64,000 bases of DNA from Streptomyces sp. R28. Lineage in GTDB: Bacteria > Actinomycetota > Actinomycetes > Streptomycetales > Streptomycetaceae. The stretch covers positions 4,019,001 through 4,083,000 of the forward strand of contig NZ_CP163439.1 of the NCBI RefSeq assembly GCF_041052385.1, written 5' to 3'. Positions 52,701-59,277 of the stretch are shown in pieces; position 1 is the first letter of the stretch; the number at the start of each line of letters is the position of its first letter. The translations under genes and the position numbers were made by a program. The notes beneath the pieces are model-generated. The model made no database searches, had not been told where the DNA came from, and was given only the letters and a program-made list of their open reading frames with translations.

Positions 52701-52877
52701 CTGCTCTTCGTGCGCCGCTACAAGAGCACCGACATAGGCGGCGCCCAGCCGTGGATACTGCTCGGCCCGGCGGAGTACGAGAAGCACACCGGTAGCAAAC
52801 CGATGGCGATCACGTGGAAGCTGAAGCACGAGATCCCGGCGGACGTCTGGACGTACTCGACGATCAAAGCCGGGTAG
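49713..52877 (+). CDS. PLD nuclease-SF2 helicase-DUF3427 protein
   Basis: A 1054-residue, probably DNA-acting protein. Domains in order: N-terminal helical region; PLD-type phosphodiesterase with a single HKD motif (His220, Lys222, then Asp and GSSN); SF2 helicase with Walker A ATGTGKT (Lys356), DEFH box (445-448), LTATPER and QQLGRGLRR; linker; and a C-terminal DUF3427 domain (about residues 780-1050). This architecture recurs in bacterial defence neighbourhoods, where a nuclease-helicase is thought to attack foreign DNA; the role here is inferred. The ATG follows GGGGGGAAC. Codon choice is looser than in core genes, it neighbours an IS, and it is a likely import. Confidence 0.88.
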   Translation: MSQSRHDASATHAGLYEQLITLRFEQQLKELASLGWHPVSDSVGTESVPHVLARHVSGTVRRVLQNLPAEERVYAANHILESISTLSGAQEWVDLVADGPRQLLALAKQEAPGVFAVRPGIPLSDTALITNSPEDPSLGFELRAELATADRVDLLCAFVKWHGLRIIEQSLQAARERNVPIRVITTTYIGATERRALDRLVQEFNAEVKVNYETRSTRLHAKAWLFRRKSGYDTAYVGSSNLSKAALLDGLEWNVRLSSIATPEVLRKFDATFEAYWSDPSFELYDPDTDGARLQEALAIAGGTSNTSAADRRITLSGLEVRPYAHQRDMLERLEVEREVHDRHQNLLVAATGTGKTVMAALDYKQLRKKHGRDLRLLFVAHRKEILQQSLRTYQDVLVDANFGESLHSGEIPERWTHVFASVQSLNTRALDRLAADHFDVIVIDEFHHGTSPTYRKILDHFEPLELLGLTATPERMDGKNIQDEFFDGRIAAEMRLWEALENDLLSPFHYLGISDNTDLSAVKWHRGAYDASALSEVLSANHARALLVLKAVEEKVADPTAMRALGFCVSVAHAHFMAESFRKAGLNAVALSAGTPADERKQALADLTSGALQVIFSVDLFNEGLDIPDVDTLLLLRPTSSATVFLQQLGRGLRRTENKAVLTVLDFIGQHRKEFRFENQFRALTNLTRKRLLDNIEHDFPQLPSGCQIILEEKAKKTIIANIKDQIGVNVTALAREVADYSELKLSRYLDESGRELKELYRGNGNSWTGLLRRSGLLKDEAPEGEAALLKRISAFLHVDDPLRVAAYTRMLEDDAPAYSTLDEQGQAYARMLFFQLWPLGGIVRKGYANYDAGFATLRKQHAVRSELRQVMAYNLAHTEHVPIPLLGLGGQSGVPLTVHASYSREEILPALGQSYIGGFMPADFREGVKWCDSIKTDALLITLEKDEKDFSPQTRYHDYAQSETLFHWESQNQTSETSPTGLRYQHHVAEGSHVLLFVRRYKSTDIGGAQPWILLGPAEYEKHTGSKPMAITWKLKHEIPADVWTYSTIKAG

Positions 52878-52881
52878 TGCC

Positions 52882-53544
52882 TCACGTCGAGTCGCTCACC
52901 ACCCCCACTTCCGCTTCGAAGTGCATCTGGGCTCGGTCCAATGCATCATCCGCATTGCGGCCGTGCGCCCGAAGCCAGTGGAGAAGGTCAGAAATGGCAC
53001 CGATCGCTGCCTCTTCTGCCATGGCTGCGCTCAGCCGACATGAGTCGAGTGAGTGCAGCAGCTTCGCCCCGCCGTAGAGGTCGAGCACCTCCGCCGCTCT
53101 TGTTACGTGAGGCCCTCCCCGGTGGCCGTTGGGCGAGGTCAGGGTGGTGGAGAGCTCGCACCACGTCACCTTGCGATCTGCGAGGAGCTGGACGCCCCAG
53201 CGATCAGCGGTGAAGGTGATGAGCTCCATCCCTCGCCCGGATTCGGAGTTGACGCCTTGGTTGAGGAGCGTGGGCAAAGCGCGGGTGTCGGGGTCATAGA
53301 CCTCGATTCGCAGACAGGTGCCCTTCATTGAGACAGCGAGGGTGGTGGGGGTCCCGGGACCGACGTGCGTGATGACGTTGGACACGAGCTCGCTGACGCA
53401 GAGTTGGGCCGCGTCGATGAGCTCGTCCAAGCCCCAGAGCCCCAGGTGGACCCGAAGCACACGCCGTAGGGCCGCTACTTCCTCGGGCTCCGCCAGAAAG
53501 TGAAGGTCCCAGGGCTTCCTTGGCATGCAGGTGGTGCAGTCCAT
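52882..53544 (-). CDS. ATP-binding (HATPase, RsbW-like) regulatory protein
   Basis: A 220-residue protein with a GHKL ATPase domain: AAQLCVSELVSNVITHVGPGT (N box), RIEVYDPDTR (G1) and SESGRGMELI (G2). This is the anti-sigma-factor-like family that abounds in Streptomyces. An extra C-terminal helical region of about 80 residues (from HVTRAAEVLDL) is of unknown purpose. ATG 53544 follows AAGGAG. It is divergent from an XRE/DUF5753-DUF397 pair, the three-gene layout known from whiJ- and abaA-like regulatory loci. It converges on the helicase gene with four bases between stops. Confidence 0.85.
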   Translation of the reverse strand: MDCTTCMPRKPWDLHFLAEPEEVAALRRVLRVHLGLWGLDELIDAAQLCVSELVSNVITHVGPGTPTTLAVSMKGTCLRIEVYDPDTRALPTLLNQGVNSESGRGMELITFTADRWGVQLLADRKVTWCELSTTLTSPNGHRGGPHVTRAAEVLDLYGGAKLLHSLDSCRLSAAMAEEAAIGAISDLLHWLRAHGRNADDALDRAQMHFEAEVGVVSDST

Positions 53545-53598
53545 ACTCAGCTCCTTCTTGCCTACACCGAGTTGCACAATGCAGTCGGTCACACACCT

Positions 53599-53633
53599 AG
53601 AGTTGCATTGGAACTCTCAAAATGGAACTCTCA
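53599..53633. promoter_or_regulatory. Candidate operator of the XRE-DUF397 locus
   Basis: In the 202-base divergent space, TGGAACTCTCA occurs twice (53609-53619 and 53623-53633, period 14), and AGAGTT (53599-53604) forms an inverted repeat with AACTCT (53612-53617). Such sites suit binding by the neighbouring XRE protein. Confidence 0.5.
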
Positions 53634-53746
53634 CATCGGAGGGCCAGGGGCACTTGCACACGCCACGCGCCCCCGGCGTGCGCTGTCTTGCTGACGCACT
53701 CAAGCAACCAGGACGATCTAAGCGATCGACACGAAGGGCTAAACAC

Positions 53747-54592
53747 ATGGCAGTCGGACCCACCACACGCAGGCGCCAGTTGGGTGCGGACCTCCGTCGC
53801 CTCCGCGAGCTCAAGGGTTTGACCCTCGAGGAAGCTGGCGCACGCGTCGGCATCTCAAAGGCGACGCTCAGCCGCTACGAGACCAAGGAGGGCACGGTCA
53901 AGTGGCCGGCCGTGGATGCCCTCTGTCGCGAATACGGCGCCTCTGACGAGGAGCGTCTCGCTCTCGTGGAACTCGCAAAGGGTGCCAAGATCCAGGGTTG
54001 GTGGAGGTCACTCGCCGACCCCATCCCCGAGTCCATGAACCTCATGCTCACGCTTGAGGACGAAGTGGTTCGCGAAGACCACTACGCGTGCATGTACATC
54101 CCCGGGCTCCTCCAGACGCGCGCCTACGCCGAGGCTGTTCACCGGGCTTCGGAGATCCAGTGCCCGGAGCGGGAAGTCCAGCACATGGTCGACATCCGCA
54201 TGAAGCGGCAGGAGTTGCTTGAACGAGATGAGCCACCCCATCTCTGGTGCGTCATCGACGAAGCAGCACTCCGGCGCCGGGTTGGCGGTCCCGATGTCAT
54301 GCAGGAGCAGCTCCGGCAACTACTCGTCTCGTCTCAGCGACCTCACGTAACTGTCCAGGTGCTGCCGTTCTCAACCGGCGCTCATGCGGCGGCGGTTGGC
54401 AGCTTCGCTGTCCTTCGAGGTCCGGCTCCGGAGCTGGACGTGGTCTATGTGGATTTGCTCGGTGGAGGGCTGTTCATGGAGAAGCAGCAGGAACTGGGGC
54501 GCTATAGGTTGGCGTTCGAATACCTCAGCGCACAGGCCCTCGACCTCGAATCGTCGGCCGAGATCATCGACCGTATAAGCAAGGAGTCCTAA
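53747..54592 (+). CDS. XRE-family regulator with DUF5753 domain
   Basis: A 281-residue protein: helix-turn-helix at about residues 10-65 (LGADLRRLRELKGLTLEEAG, KATLSRYETKEG) and a C-terminal DUF5753 domain marked by YIPGLLQTRAYAEAV, then VQVLPFSTGAHAA and ELDVVYVDLLGG. Proteins of this type pair with a small DUF397 partner and control development or act as antitoxin-like repressors. The DUF397 gene follows with its ATG overlapping the stop TAA. AAGGG precedes the ATG. Confidence 0.9.
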   Translation: MAVGPTTRRRQLGADLRRLRELKGLTLEEAGARVGISKATLSRYETKEGTVKWPAVDALCREYGASDEERLALVELAKGAKIQGWWRSLADPIPESMNLMLTLEDEVVREDHYACMYIPGLLQTRAYAEAVHRASEIQCPEREVQHMVDIRMKRQELLERDEPPHLWCVIDEAALRRRVGGPDVMQEQLRQLLVSSQRPHVTVQVLPFSTGAHAAAVGSFAVLRGPAPELDVVYVDLLGGGLFMEKQQELGRYRLAFEYLSAQALDLESSAEIIDRISKES

Positions 54593-54795
54593 TGACGGCG
54601 CCCTCGACGCATCAGTGGTTCAAGTCCTCTTACAGCGGTGGGAGCGGGACCGAGTGCGTGGAGTGCGCGCTTGTCCATAGTGGCATCCTCGTGCGCGACT
54701 CCAAACGTGAGCCAGGACCCGTAGTCACTCTTGGTAGCAGCGCATGGCGAGCCTTCTTGGGTGGTGTCCTGGAACACGGACCTTTGGCGCACTGA
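54592..54795 (+). CDS. DUF397 small protein
   Basis: A 67-residue protein with the DUF397 pattern: WFKSSYSGGSGTECVECA, VRDSKREPGPVVT, then WRAFLGGV. These small proteins are the usual partners of XRE/DUF5753 regulators in Streptomyces; some pairs behave like toxin-antitoxin modules. The start overlaps the XRE stop by one base (TAATG), so the ratio of the two is set by translational coupling. Confidence 0.93.
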   Translation: MTAPSTHQWFKSSYSGGSGTECVECALVHSGILVRDSKREPGPVVTLGSSAWRAFLGGVLEHGPLAH

Positions 54796-54806
54796 CGTGG
54801 GAGCTT

Positions 54807-54832
54807 CTACAGCGGTGCTCGTTCCGCTGTAG
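54807..54832 (+). terminator. Terminator after the XRE-DUF397 pair
   Basis: Perfect 9-bp stem CTACAGCGG / CCGCTGTAG with loop TGCTCGTT, 12 bases after the DUF397 stop and 37 before the next start. Confidence 0.7.
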
Positions 54833-54868
54833 GACACTCCTCATAGGACAGCGGAGAGCAAGGAGCAG

Positions 54869-55171
54869 ATGATCGTGAGCGCACAGTACGCGGAGACGCC
54901 CGGGCCAGCGGCGCTGCCGTTGAAGACCATCGGCGACATTCGAGCAGCTCTTCGGTCCGGACACGGCTTTCCGGGCGACCGGGAGTCCTTTGAAGCAGAT
55001 CTTCAGCGTGCACTGGAGGCATCGTCGGAGACGGACCTCAACGCTGTCGCCACCGTGATTGTCGACTACCGGGGCAGGATCCGGCTCTACCAGGACCCCG
55101 ATTTCGACATCGCCGTGCAGGAGGGTATCGACCTCGCGGCTCGGTTGAAGCAGGAGGCGCAGGGCCGGTGA
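54869..55171 (+). CDS. DUF6247-like protein, possible antitoxin
   Basis: A 100-residue acidic protein that resembles the Streptomyces DUF6247 family (IRAALRSGHGFPGDRESFEA, then DLQRALEASSETDLNAV). I do not know its function. Its size, acidity and four-base overlap (GTGA) with a RelE-like gene suggest an antitoxin-toxin pair. AAGGAG precedes; GTG 54875 would give better spacing than ATG 54869 and is an equally good start. Confidence 0.65.
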   Translation: MIVSAQYAETPGPAALPLKTIGDIRAALRSGHGFPGDRESFEADLQRALEASSETDLNAVATVIVDYRGRIRLYQDPDFDIAVQEGIDLAARLKQEAQGR

Positions 55172-55455
55172 CCAGCGTGATCGCGGCCGTGACAGTGCGG
55201 GCGGCCGATCGGGCGAAGGCCGTCGGAGCCGAGCAGGCGCTGGAGACGCTCCGGCAGGAGCTGGAACAAGTGCCCAGACTCGGGATCCTGCTTGGGTCAC
55301 CCCGTCAGGACGGCAGCGAGGTGCGTAAGACAAGGATCGAACCCCGGGACGGAGTGCCAGGCCTGGCAGTGGCATACGTGTACACGCCGACACCGCCGCC
55401 TCCCACTGTGGCCATCGTCGCAGTGACCCCGGACGATGGCGTTCTCGCTGAGTAA
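55168..55455 (+). CDS. RelE/ParE-like small protein, possible toxin
   Basis: A 95-residue protein with a RelE/ParE-like order: helical N-terminal half (AKAVGAEQALETLRQELEQ), a short RKTRIEPR strand, then paired strands (LAVAYVYTPT and TVAIVAVTPDD). The catalytic residues of RelE are not conserved in a way I can verify, so the fold assignment is tentative. GTG 55168 overlaps the preceding stop. The frame and codon bias support a genuine gene. Confidence 0.55.
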   Translation: MTSVIAAVTVRAADRAKAVGAEQALETLRQELEQVPRLGILLGSPRQDGSEVRKTRIEPRDGVPGLAVAYVYTPTPPPPTVAIVAVTPDDGVLAE

Positions 55456-55794
55456 TTCTTCAGCACGTCACCCAAGACCGTCGTCCTCGCTACTGCTGGG
55501 TCAGGTCCTCGGGCGGGACACCTAGCTACAGAGCGGATGTCGTCCAGCGCTCGTAATTCGGGCACTGCTTCTGGAACCCGATGACCGCAACGTGACCGAG
55601 GCCCTTCAGGATGTTGTGCGCGGCCTCGGCGTCCCGGATGGCAGACTCGTGCTCAGGCTTCGAACGGAGTCCTCCTCGAACCGCGGCGTCCTTGAAGGTG
55701 AGAACCGTACGAGTGCCACCCGCGCCGGACACAGTCCTGATGCCCCACCCCTGGTCCGCCCCCCCATTTCTCCACCGGGGCTTACCCCTCGGTA
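55456..55794. other. Gap with no convincing gene (339 bases)
   Basis: Between two convergent-facing ends. A minus-strand frame (55526-55732, 68 codons) has no clear ribosome site and no recognised motif. I see no terminator hairpin or RNA gene. The stretch may be gene debris from the recombination that assembled this accessory segment. Confidence 0.5.
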
Positions 55795-56646
55795 TCAGTG
55801 CAGTGCCTCGATCGCCTTAACGATCAGCGCGCGCGCCGCAGCCCCGTACACGGCCATGCTGCGGAGTTGCTCGAATGCCTTGATGTACAGGGCGATCTCA
55901 GAGGGCTGCGTGATGTTGACCTCCGCGGAGATCAGCTCGATGGATACGAGCGTGTCGTCGTGCACGTCGAACGTCTCCTGTGGCCACAGTGCGCGCTCGC
56001 GTGTCGACATCGGGATGATGCCGAAGGAAACCGCCGGCAGTGCCCCAGCGGTAAGCAAGTAGCCCAGCTGCGCGGCCATCGCGTCCGAGTCACCGAGCTG
56101 GTAGTAGAGCACTGCTTCTTCAATGAGCATGACGAATCGGTGCCCGGGCTCGTGGATGATCTGCGAGCGCTGCACGCGCGCCTCCGCAGCTTCGGCCGCG
56201 TCGTCGGGAACGCCGAGGAAGTGGGCGTTGGTGCTCAGCAACGCCCGCGCGTATCCCTCTGTCTGCAGCAACCCGGGCACCAGGACTGGGGAGTACACGC
56301 GCAACAGGCTCGTCGACCGGTACAGCTCCACGTAGCTGTCCTGCAGTTTCCGCAGACCTGTGCGCACCCGCTGCCGCCACTCGCGATAGAGCGACTCTGC
56401 GTGTTGGGAGGCCGCAATCAGGTCGGGGGCTTGGCCAGCGGTGCCGGTGGTGCGGCACCACAGGCGGATGTCTGTAGGCGATGGTGGCGTCCGTGCGTTC
56501 TCGATACGGGAGGTCTTGGCGTGGTGCCATCCGCATTGAGAGGCCAGCTCAGTGACCGTCAGCCCGGCGTTTTTCCTCAGATCGCGTAGCTGCCGGGCCA
56601 CGCTCTCGCGCGCGGCCTGAGCTGAGGAAGACGGGGATATGGACAT
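55795..56646 (-). CDS. XRE-family regulator with DUF5753 domain
   Basis: A 283-residue protein: helix-turn-helix (VARQLRDLRKNAGLTVTELA, HHAKTSRIENA) and DUF5753 (LVPGLLQTEGYARALL, VMLIEEAVLYYQLGD, FGIIPMSTRERA, FDVHDDTLVSIEL). It is followed upstream on the same strand by a DUF6879 gene and an 85-residue gene; this three-gene order is recurrent in Streptomyces. The partner here is DUF6879 rather than DUF397, suggesting an alternative partner protein. It starts 23 bases after the DUF6879 stop. Confidence 0.9.
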   Translation of the reverse strand: MSISPSSSAQAARESVARQLRDLRKNAGLTVTELASQCGWHHAKTSRIENARTPPSPTDIRLWCRTTGTAGQAPDLIAASQHAESLYREWRQRVRTGLRKLQDSYVELYRSTSLLRVYSPVLVPGLLQTEGYARALLSTNAHFLGVPDDAAEAAEARVQRSQIIHEPGHRFVMLIEEAVLYYQLGDSDAMAAQLGYLLTAGALPAVSFGIIPMSTRERALWPQETFDVHDDTLVSIELISAEVNITQPSEIALYIKAFEQLRSMAVYGAAARALIVKAIEALH

Positions 56647-56669
56647 GAGCTGGCCAGTGGTGCTTTCTG

Positions 56670-57203
56670 TCAGTGGATTTCGTACTCATTGTGCGGGACG
56701 GCGCGCTCCCAGACTGCCTCAAAGGCGTCCGAGCACTGCTTGATGATGCTCGGCTCCGTTCGCAGTTCCATGTCAGGATCCGCCCACTCGCCGTCTCCGG
56801 TGAAATGGTTGAAGAGGACCTGCGCCCCGTCGAAAATCCACAGGTCGGCGCCGGGCAGCATGAGGTCGACCGCTCGCTGACGAGGCAGCCATCGCACCTG
56901 TTCGCCGGCATGCACGTTGACTGCGGTTCCCGCGTGCTCGTACCGGATGTATTCGGTGACCGGCTCAGAGACGATGCGAGCGCGCCGTACGACAACCCCG
57001 CGGGCGACCGCGCGGGAGATCATGTCGACCCAGGGCGCCCAGTACTCCGAGTGGGGATCAGTGTCCCGCTGACCCGTGCGGCGCCAGGTGTTGAAGTCGT
57101 CGGCCTCGTCGCCGACTCCGTACTGGTCACGCATCTCGAGGTGCATCGCGGAGCGCTGCGCTGCCTCCATCAACTGGTCAAAGCTGGGCACGTTCTGCGA
57201 CAT
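56670..57203 (-). CDS. DUF6879 family protein
   Basis: A 177-residue soluble protein matching DUF6879 as I recall it (SAMHLEMRDQYGVGDEADDF, WVDMISRAVARGVVVRRARI, VSEPVTEYIRYEH, then DLWIFDGAQVLFNHF). The family sits next to XRE/DUF5753 regulators and its role is unknown. ATG 57203 has GGGAGG six bases upstream and is preferred to GTG 57206. It overlaps the 85-residue gene by 26 bases. Confidence 0.82.
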   Translation of the reverse strand: MSQNVPSFDQLMEAAQRSAMHLEMRDQYGVGDEADDFNTWRRTGQRDTDPHSEYWAPWVDMISRAVARGVVVRRARIVSEPVTEYIRYEHAGTAVNVHAGEQVRWLPRQRAVDLMLPGADLWIFDGAQVLFNHFTGDGEWADPDMELRTEPSIIKQCSDAFEAVWERAVPHNEYEIH

Positions 57204-57435
57204 CACATGCCTCCCTCAGCATCGGAGCCAGGCGTGCGGGGATGCGGATCACCGTCTCATGGTCAGGAATTCCCTTGGCGTGGCCGGGCGCTGTGTTCTC
57301 CACGCACTGGGCCCGCGTCTCTTCGTCGGCCGTGTAGCTCTGGATCACGATGTCTGCGCTCTCCAGGTCCACCCACGCTGTTGGTGACCCGTTCTTACCT
57401 GTATCCGGGTCGATCCCGATGAACTGTAGGTGCAT
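57178..57435 (-). CDS. Conserved small protein of the DUF6879 locus
   Basis: An 85-residue protein (MHLQFIGIDPDTGKNGSPTA, then AWVDLESADIVIQSYTADE) that I recognise only as a frequent companion of DUF6879 and XRE/DUF5753 genes. It is mixed alpha/beta and acidic, with no membrane segment. ATG 57435 follows GGAAGG. It leads a three-gene unit (this gene, DUF6879, XRE). The function is unknown. Confidence 0.8.
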   Translation of the reverse strand: MHLQFIGIDPDTGKNGSPTAWVDLESADIVIQSYTADEETRAQCVENTAPGHAKGIPDHETVIRIPARLAPMLREACDVAERAQL

Positions 57436-57540
57436 GGCAACCTTCCATCACCGTTGCTGTGCGCTGGTGTGCACAAACTTCGTCGACGGATGACGCAACG
57501 TCAAGAGCGTGAAGTAGCCACGTAGCTGTTCAAAGAAGTA

Positions 57541-57580
57541 CGTGCACATTGGCGCACATCGCTGGCTGGGATGCACATCG
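57541..57580. promoter_or_regulatory. Repeated TGCACA/GCACATCG sites in a divergent promoter
   Basis: Between the divergent genes at 57435 and 57676, CGTGCACATT (57541), GGCGCACATCGC (57551) and GATGCACATCGC (57570) share a GCACAT core; another GTGTGCACA lies near 57468. A transcription factor of the locus could bind these. Confidence 0.45.
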
Positions 57581-57675
57581 CGCCCATAGCGTCGTGGCCC
57601 GAGACAGCTGACCCCACGGCCTGCGCACAAGCCACGTACAGGCCCGATGGGCAACTCCTGCGGAAGCCAGGGGAG

Positions 57676-58164
57676 ATGAACACACAAGCACTCAACAGAC
57701 TGATCACCGAATGGCTGGCAGGGGCGCATCCGGTGCCTGAACAGGCGCGTGCGGAATGGTCGAGCCAGGGGGTTGCGCTACTTCCCCTTGGCCGACGGTT
57801 CGCTGCAGTACGGCTGGACGGCTACCTCGTGCACGCTGCCCTCGGCTCGGACGACCCGGGCACCGTGACCGAGGCTCTGACTGAACGACTGCGCGGTCCG
57901 GTCATTCACGACCACCGCACGTCAGGCCCGACGTACTACGCGCTCGTCCAGTGGCACGCCGGGCTGGCGTGGGATTACGGCGAGACCGCGCCGTGCCTGC
58001 AAGGCGACACGTACCTGGGAGTTCCGCGCATCGATCGTCGAGAACCGCCGGGGACGTACTGGGTGGTTCTGCCTCGCTACGACGGCGACTTGTGCAGGCC
58101 GCAGGCTGTGCGAGAGCTGATCGACGCCGGTCGTGAGCAACTCGCCCCGCACACGCCCGCTTGA
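57676..58164 (+). CDS. Conserved hypothetical protein
   Basis: A 162-residue soluble protein (LNRLITEWLAGAHPVPEQAR, then GVALLPLGRRFAAVRLDGYL, then DTYLGVPRIDRREPPGTYWV). Its middle part resembles the N-terminal fold of small Prim-Pol-like proteins that occur beside XRE loci, but no catalytic motif is visible, so no function is given. A GGGGAG stretch ends directly before the ATG. It diverges from the DUF6879 unit. Confidence 0.7.
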   Translation: MNTQALNRLITEWLAGAHPVPEQARAEWSSQGVALLPLGRRFAAVRLDGYLVHAALGSDDPGTVTEALTERLRGPVIHDHRTSGPTYYALVQWHAGLAWDYGETAPCLQGDTYLGVPRIDRREPPGTYWVVLPRYDGDLCRPQAVRELIDAGREQLAPHTPA

Positions 58165-58308
58165 TCACGCTCCACCTGACTTCCGCTGCGTACGGCTTCT
58201 CACGCCTCGTCGCGCCGCGGGCCGCAAGATCCCTCTCCCCGAGTACACGAGGCATACGGCGCTCCCGGAGTGGGCTACTCGAAGGTCCTCCAACCGTGAG
58301 GTGATTCC

Positions 58309-58764
58309 GTGCTCTGCCCAGCCCCGCCAGGATCCGCCGTCGCTACCCGTACACGCACCGGCCGCTCCCTCGTCACCGACGACGACTTCGACATGCTGGC
58401 CTCGTTCTGCGCAGACGAGTACGGCCTTGAACGCTGCGTGGCCGACCGCGTCGTAGACCAGGCGCTCGCCCTCGTTCACGTCATGGGCTCCACCGGCGAG
58501 GGCGCCACCATGGCACCGTCCGAGCTGGTGGACCCCGGCTGGCACACGCTCATCCTGCACACCGGCTGGTACGCCGAGTGGTGTGAGGAGCAGTTCGGCT
58601 ACTTCCTGCACCACCAGCCCAACTCCAAGGTCCGCACCCGCGGCCTGATGACGGACGTCGTCGCCAGGGTCCGGGCCGCCGGCTTCGAGGTCGACGACCG
58701 CCTGTGGGGCACCGCCGCCGACTGCAACCCGCCTGCCTGCTGCGGCGACGGCCCCTGCTGCTGA
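58309..58764 (+). CDS. Conserved hypothetical protein with a cysteine-rich end
   Basis: A 151-residue soluble protein. Residues about 23-110 (DDDFDMLASFCADEYGLERC, then ELVDPGWHTLILHTGWYAEW) resemble proteins related to the GRDP/glycine-rich-domain family found in actinobacteria. The last 15 residues, CNPPACCGDGPCC, contain six cysteines and could bind metal. GTG 58309 has GAGG seven bases upstream. The function is unknown. Confidence 0.75.
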   Translation: MLCPAPPGSAVATRTRTGRSLVTDDDFDMLASFCADEYGLERCVADRVVDQALALVHVMGSTGEGATMAPSELVDPGWHTLILHTGWYAEWCEEQFGYFLHHQPNSKVRTRGLMTDVVARVRAAGFEVDDRLWGTAADCNPPACCGDGPCC

Positions 58765-58789
58765 CCCGATCTCCCCAGCGCCTCCCACT

Positions 58790-58828
58790 GCAGGGTGGGT
58801 TGGCCGTCGCCGGGCCGACCCACCCTGC
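58790..58828 (+). terminator. Strong terminator hairpin
   Basis: Stem arms GCAGGGTGGGTTGGCC (58790-58805) and GGCCGACCCACCCTGC (58813-58828) pair at 15 of 16 positions around a 7-base loop, 25 bases after the cysteine-rich protein's stop. Confidence 0.8.
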
Positions 58829-58860
58829 CCCTCCCGCATGCGCCAGAACGGACCTGCCCC

Positions 58861-59277
58861 GTGCCCCTGACCGAGCTGACCGCCACCAGCCGAGTGACCG
58901 TCTTCCCCCTCGAAAGCCTCACCCTCGCCTACACCACGCAGTCCACCGACCAGCGCGACCTGGGTGACATCGGCCTCGTCACCGTCGTCGACGAGCACAG
59001 CGAGGGGGACGAGTTGTGGCTGTTGGCCCGTGAGCTCGGTGGCCGTACCGCCGACCAGGACCAGGCGCGCTGGATCCTCACTCAGGCGAGCCGCGCCCGG
59101 ATGGTCAACACGTATGCCAGCCTGCCCAACGCGACATGGACGGCGTACATCCGCCGTCGCCTCGAACTCGACGCGCTCTTCGCCAACCACGACGTTCTGC
59201 TGACCGGCCGGATTGCCCTGTCGGACCCACGGGCAGTGTCGGCTGGGGAAAAGACAGCTCAGAGGGGGAAGCCGTGA
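58861..59277 (+). CDS. Conserved hypothetical protein
   Basis: A 138-residue soluble protein with no recognised family (MPLTELTATSRVTVFPLESL, then GDELWLLARELGGRTADQDQ). GTG 58861 starts translation shortly after a terminator, and the stop overlaps the next gene's GTG by four bases (GTGA). The coupling suggests that this protein and the DUF5753-only protein act together; by position it takes the place normally held by a DNA-binding or DUF397-like partner. No helix-turn-helix is evident. Confidence 0.7.
   Translation: MPLTELTATSRVTVFPLESLTLAYTTQSTDQRDLGDIGLVTVVDEHSEGDELWLLARELGGRTADQDQARWILTQASRARMVNTYASLPNATWTAYIRRRLELDALFANHDVLLTGRIALSDPRAVSAGEKTAQRGKP

Noticed and set aside
55526..55732. 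68-codon minus-strand frame
   Set aside because: No ribosome site, no recognised motif and no conserved partner; kept only as part of the gap description.
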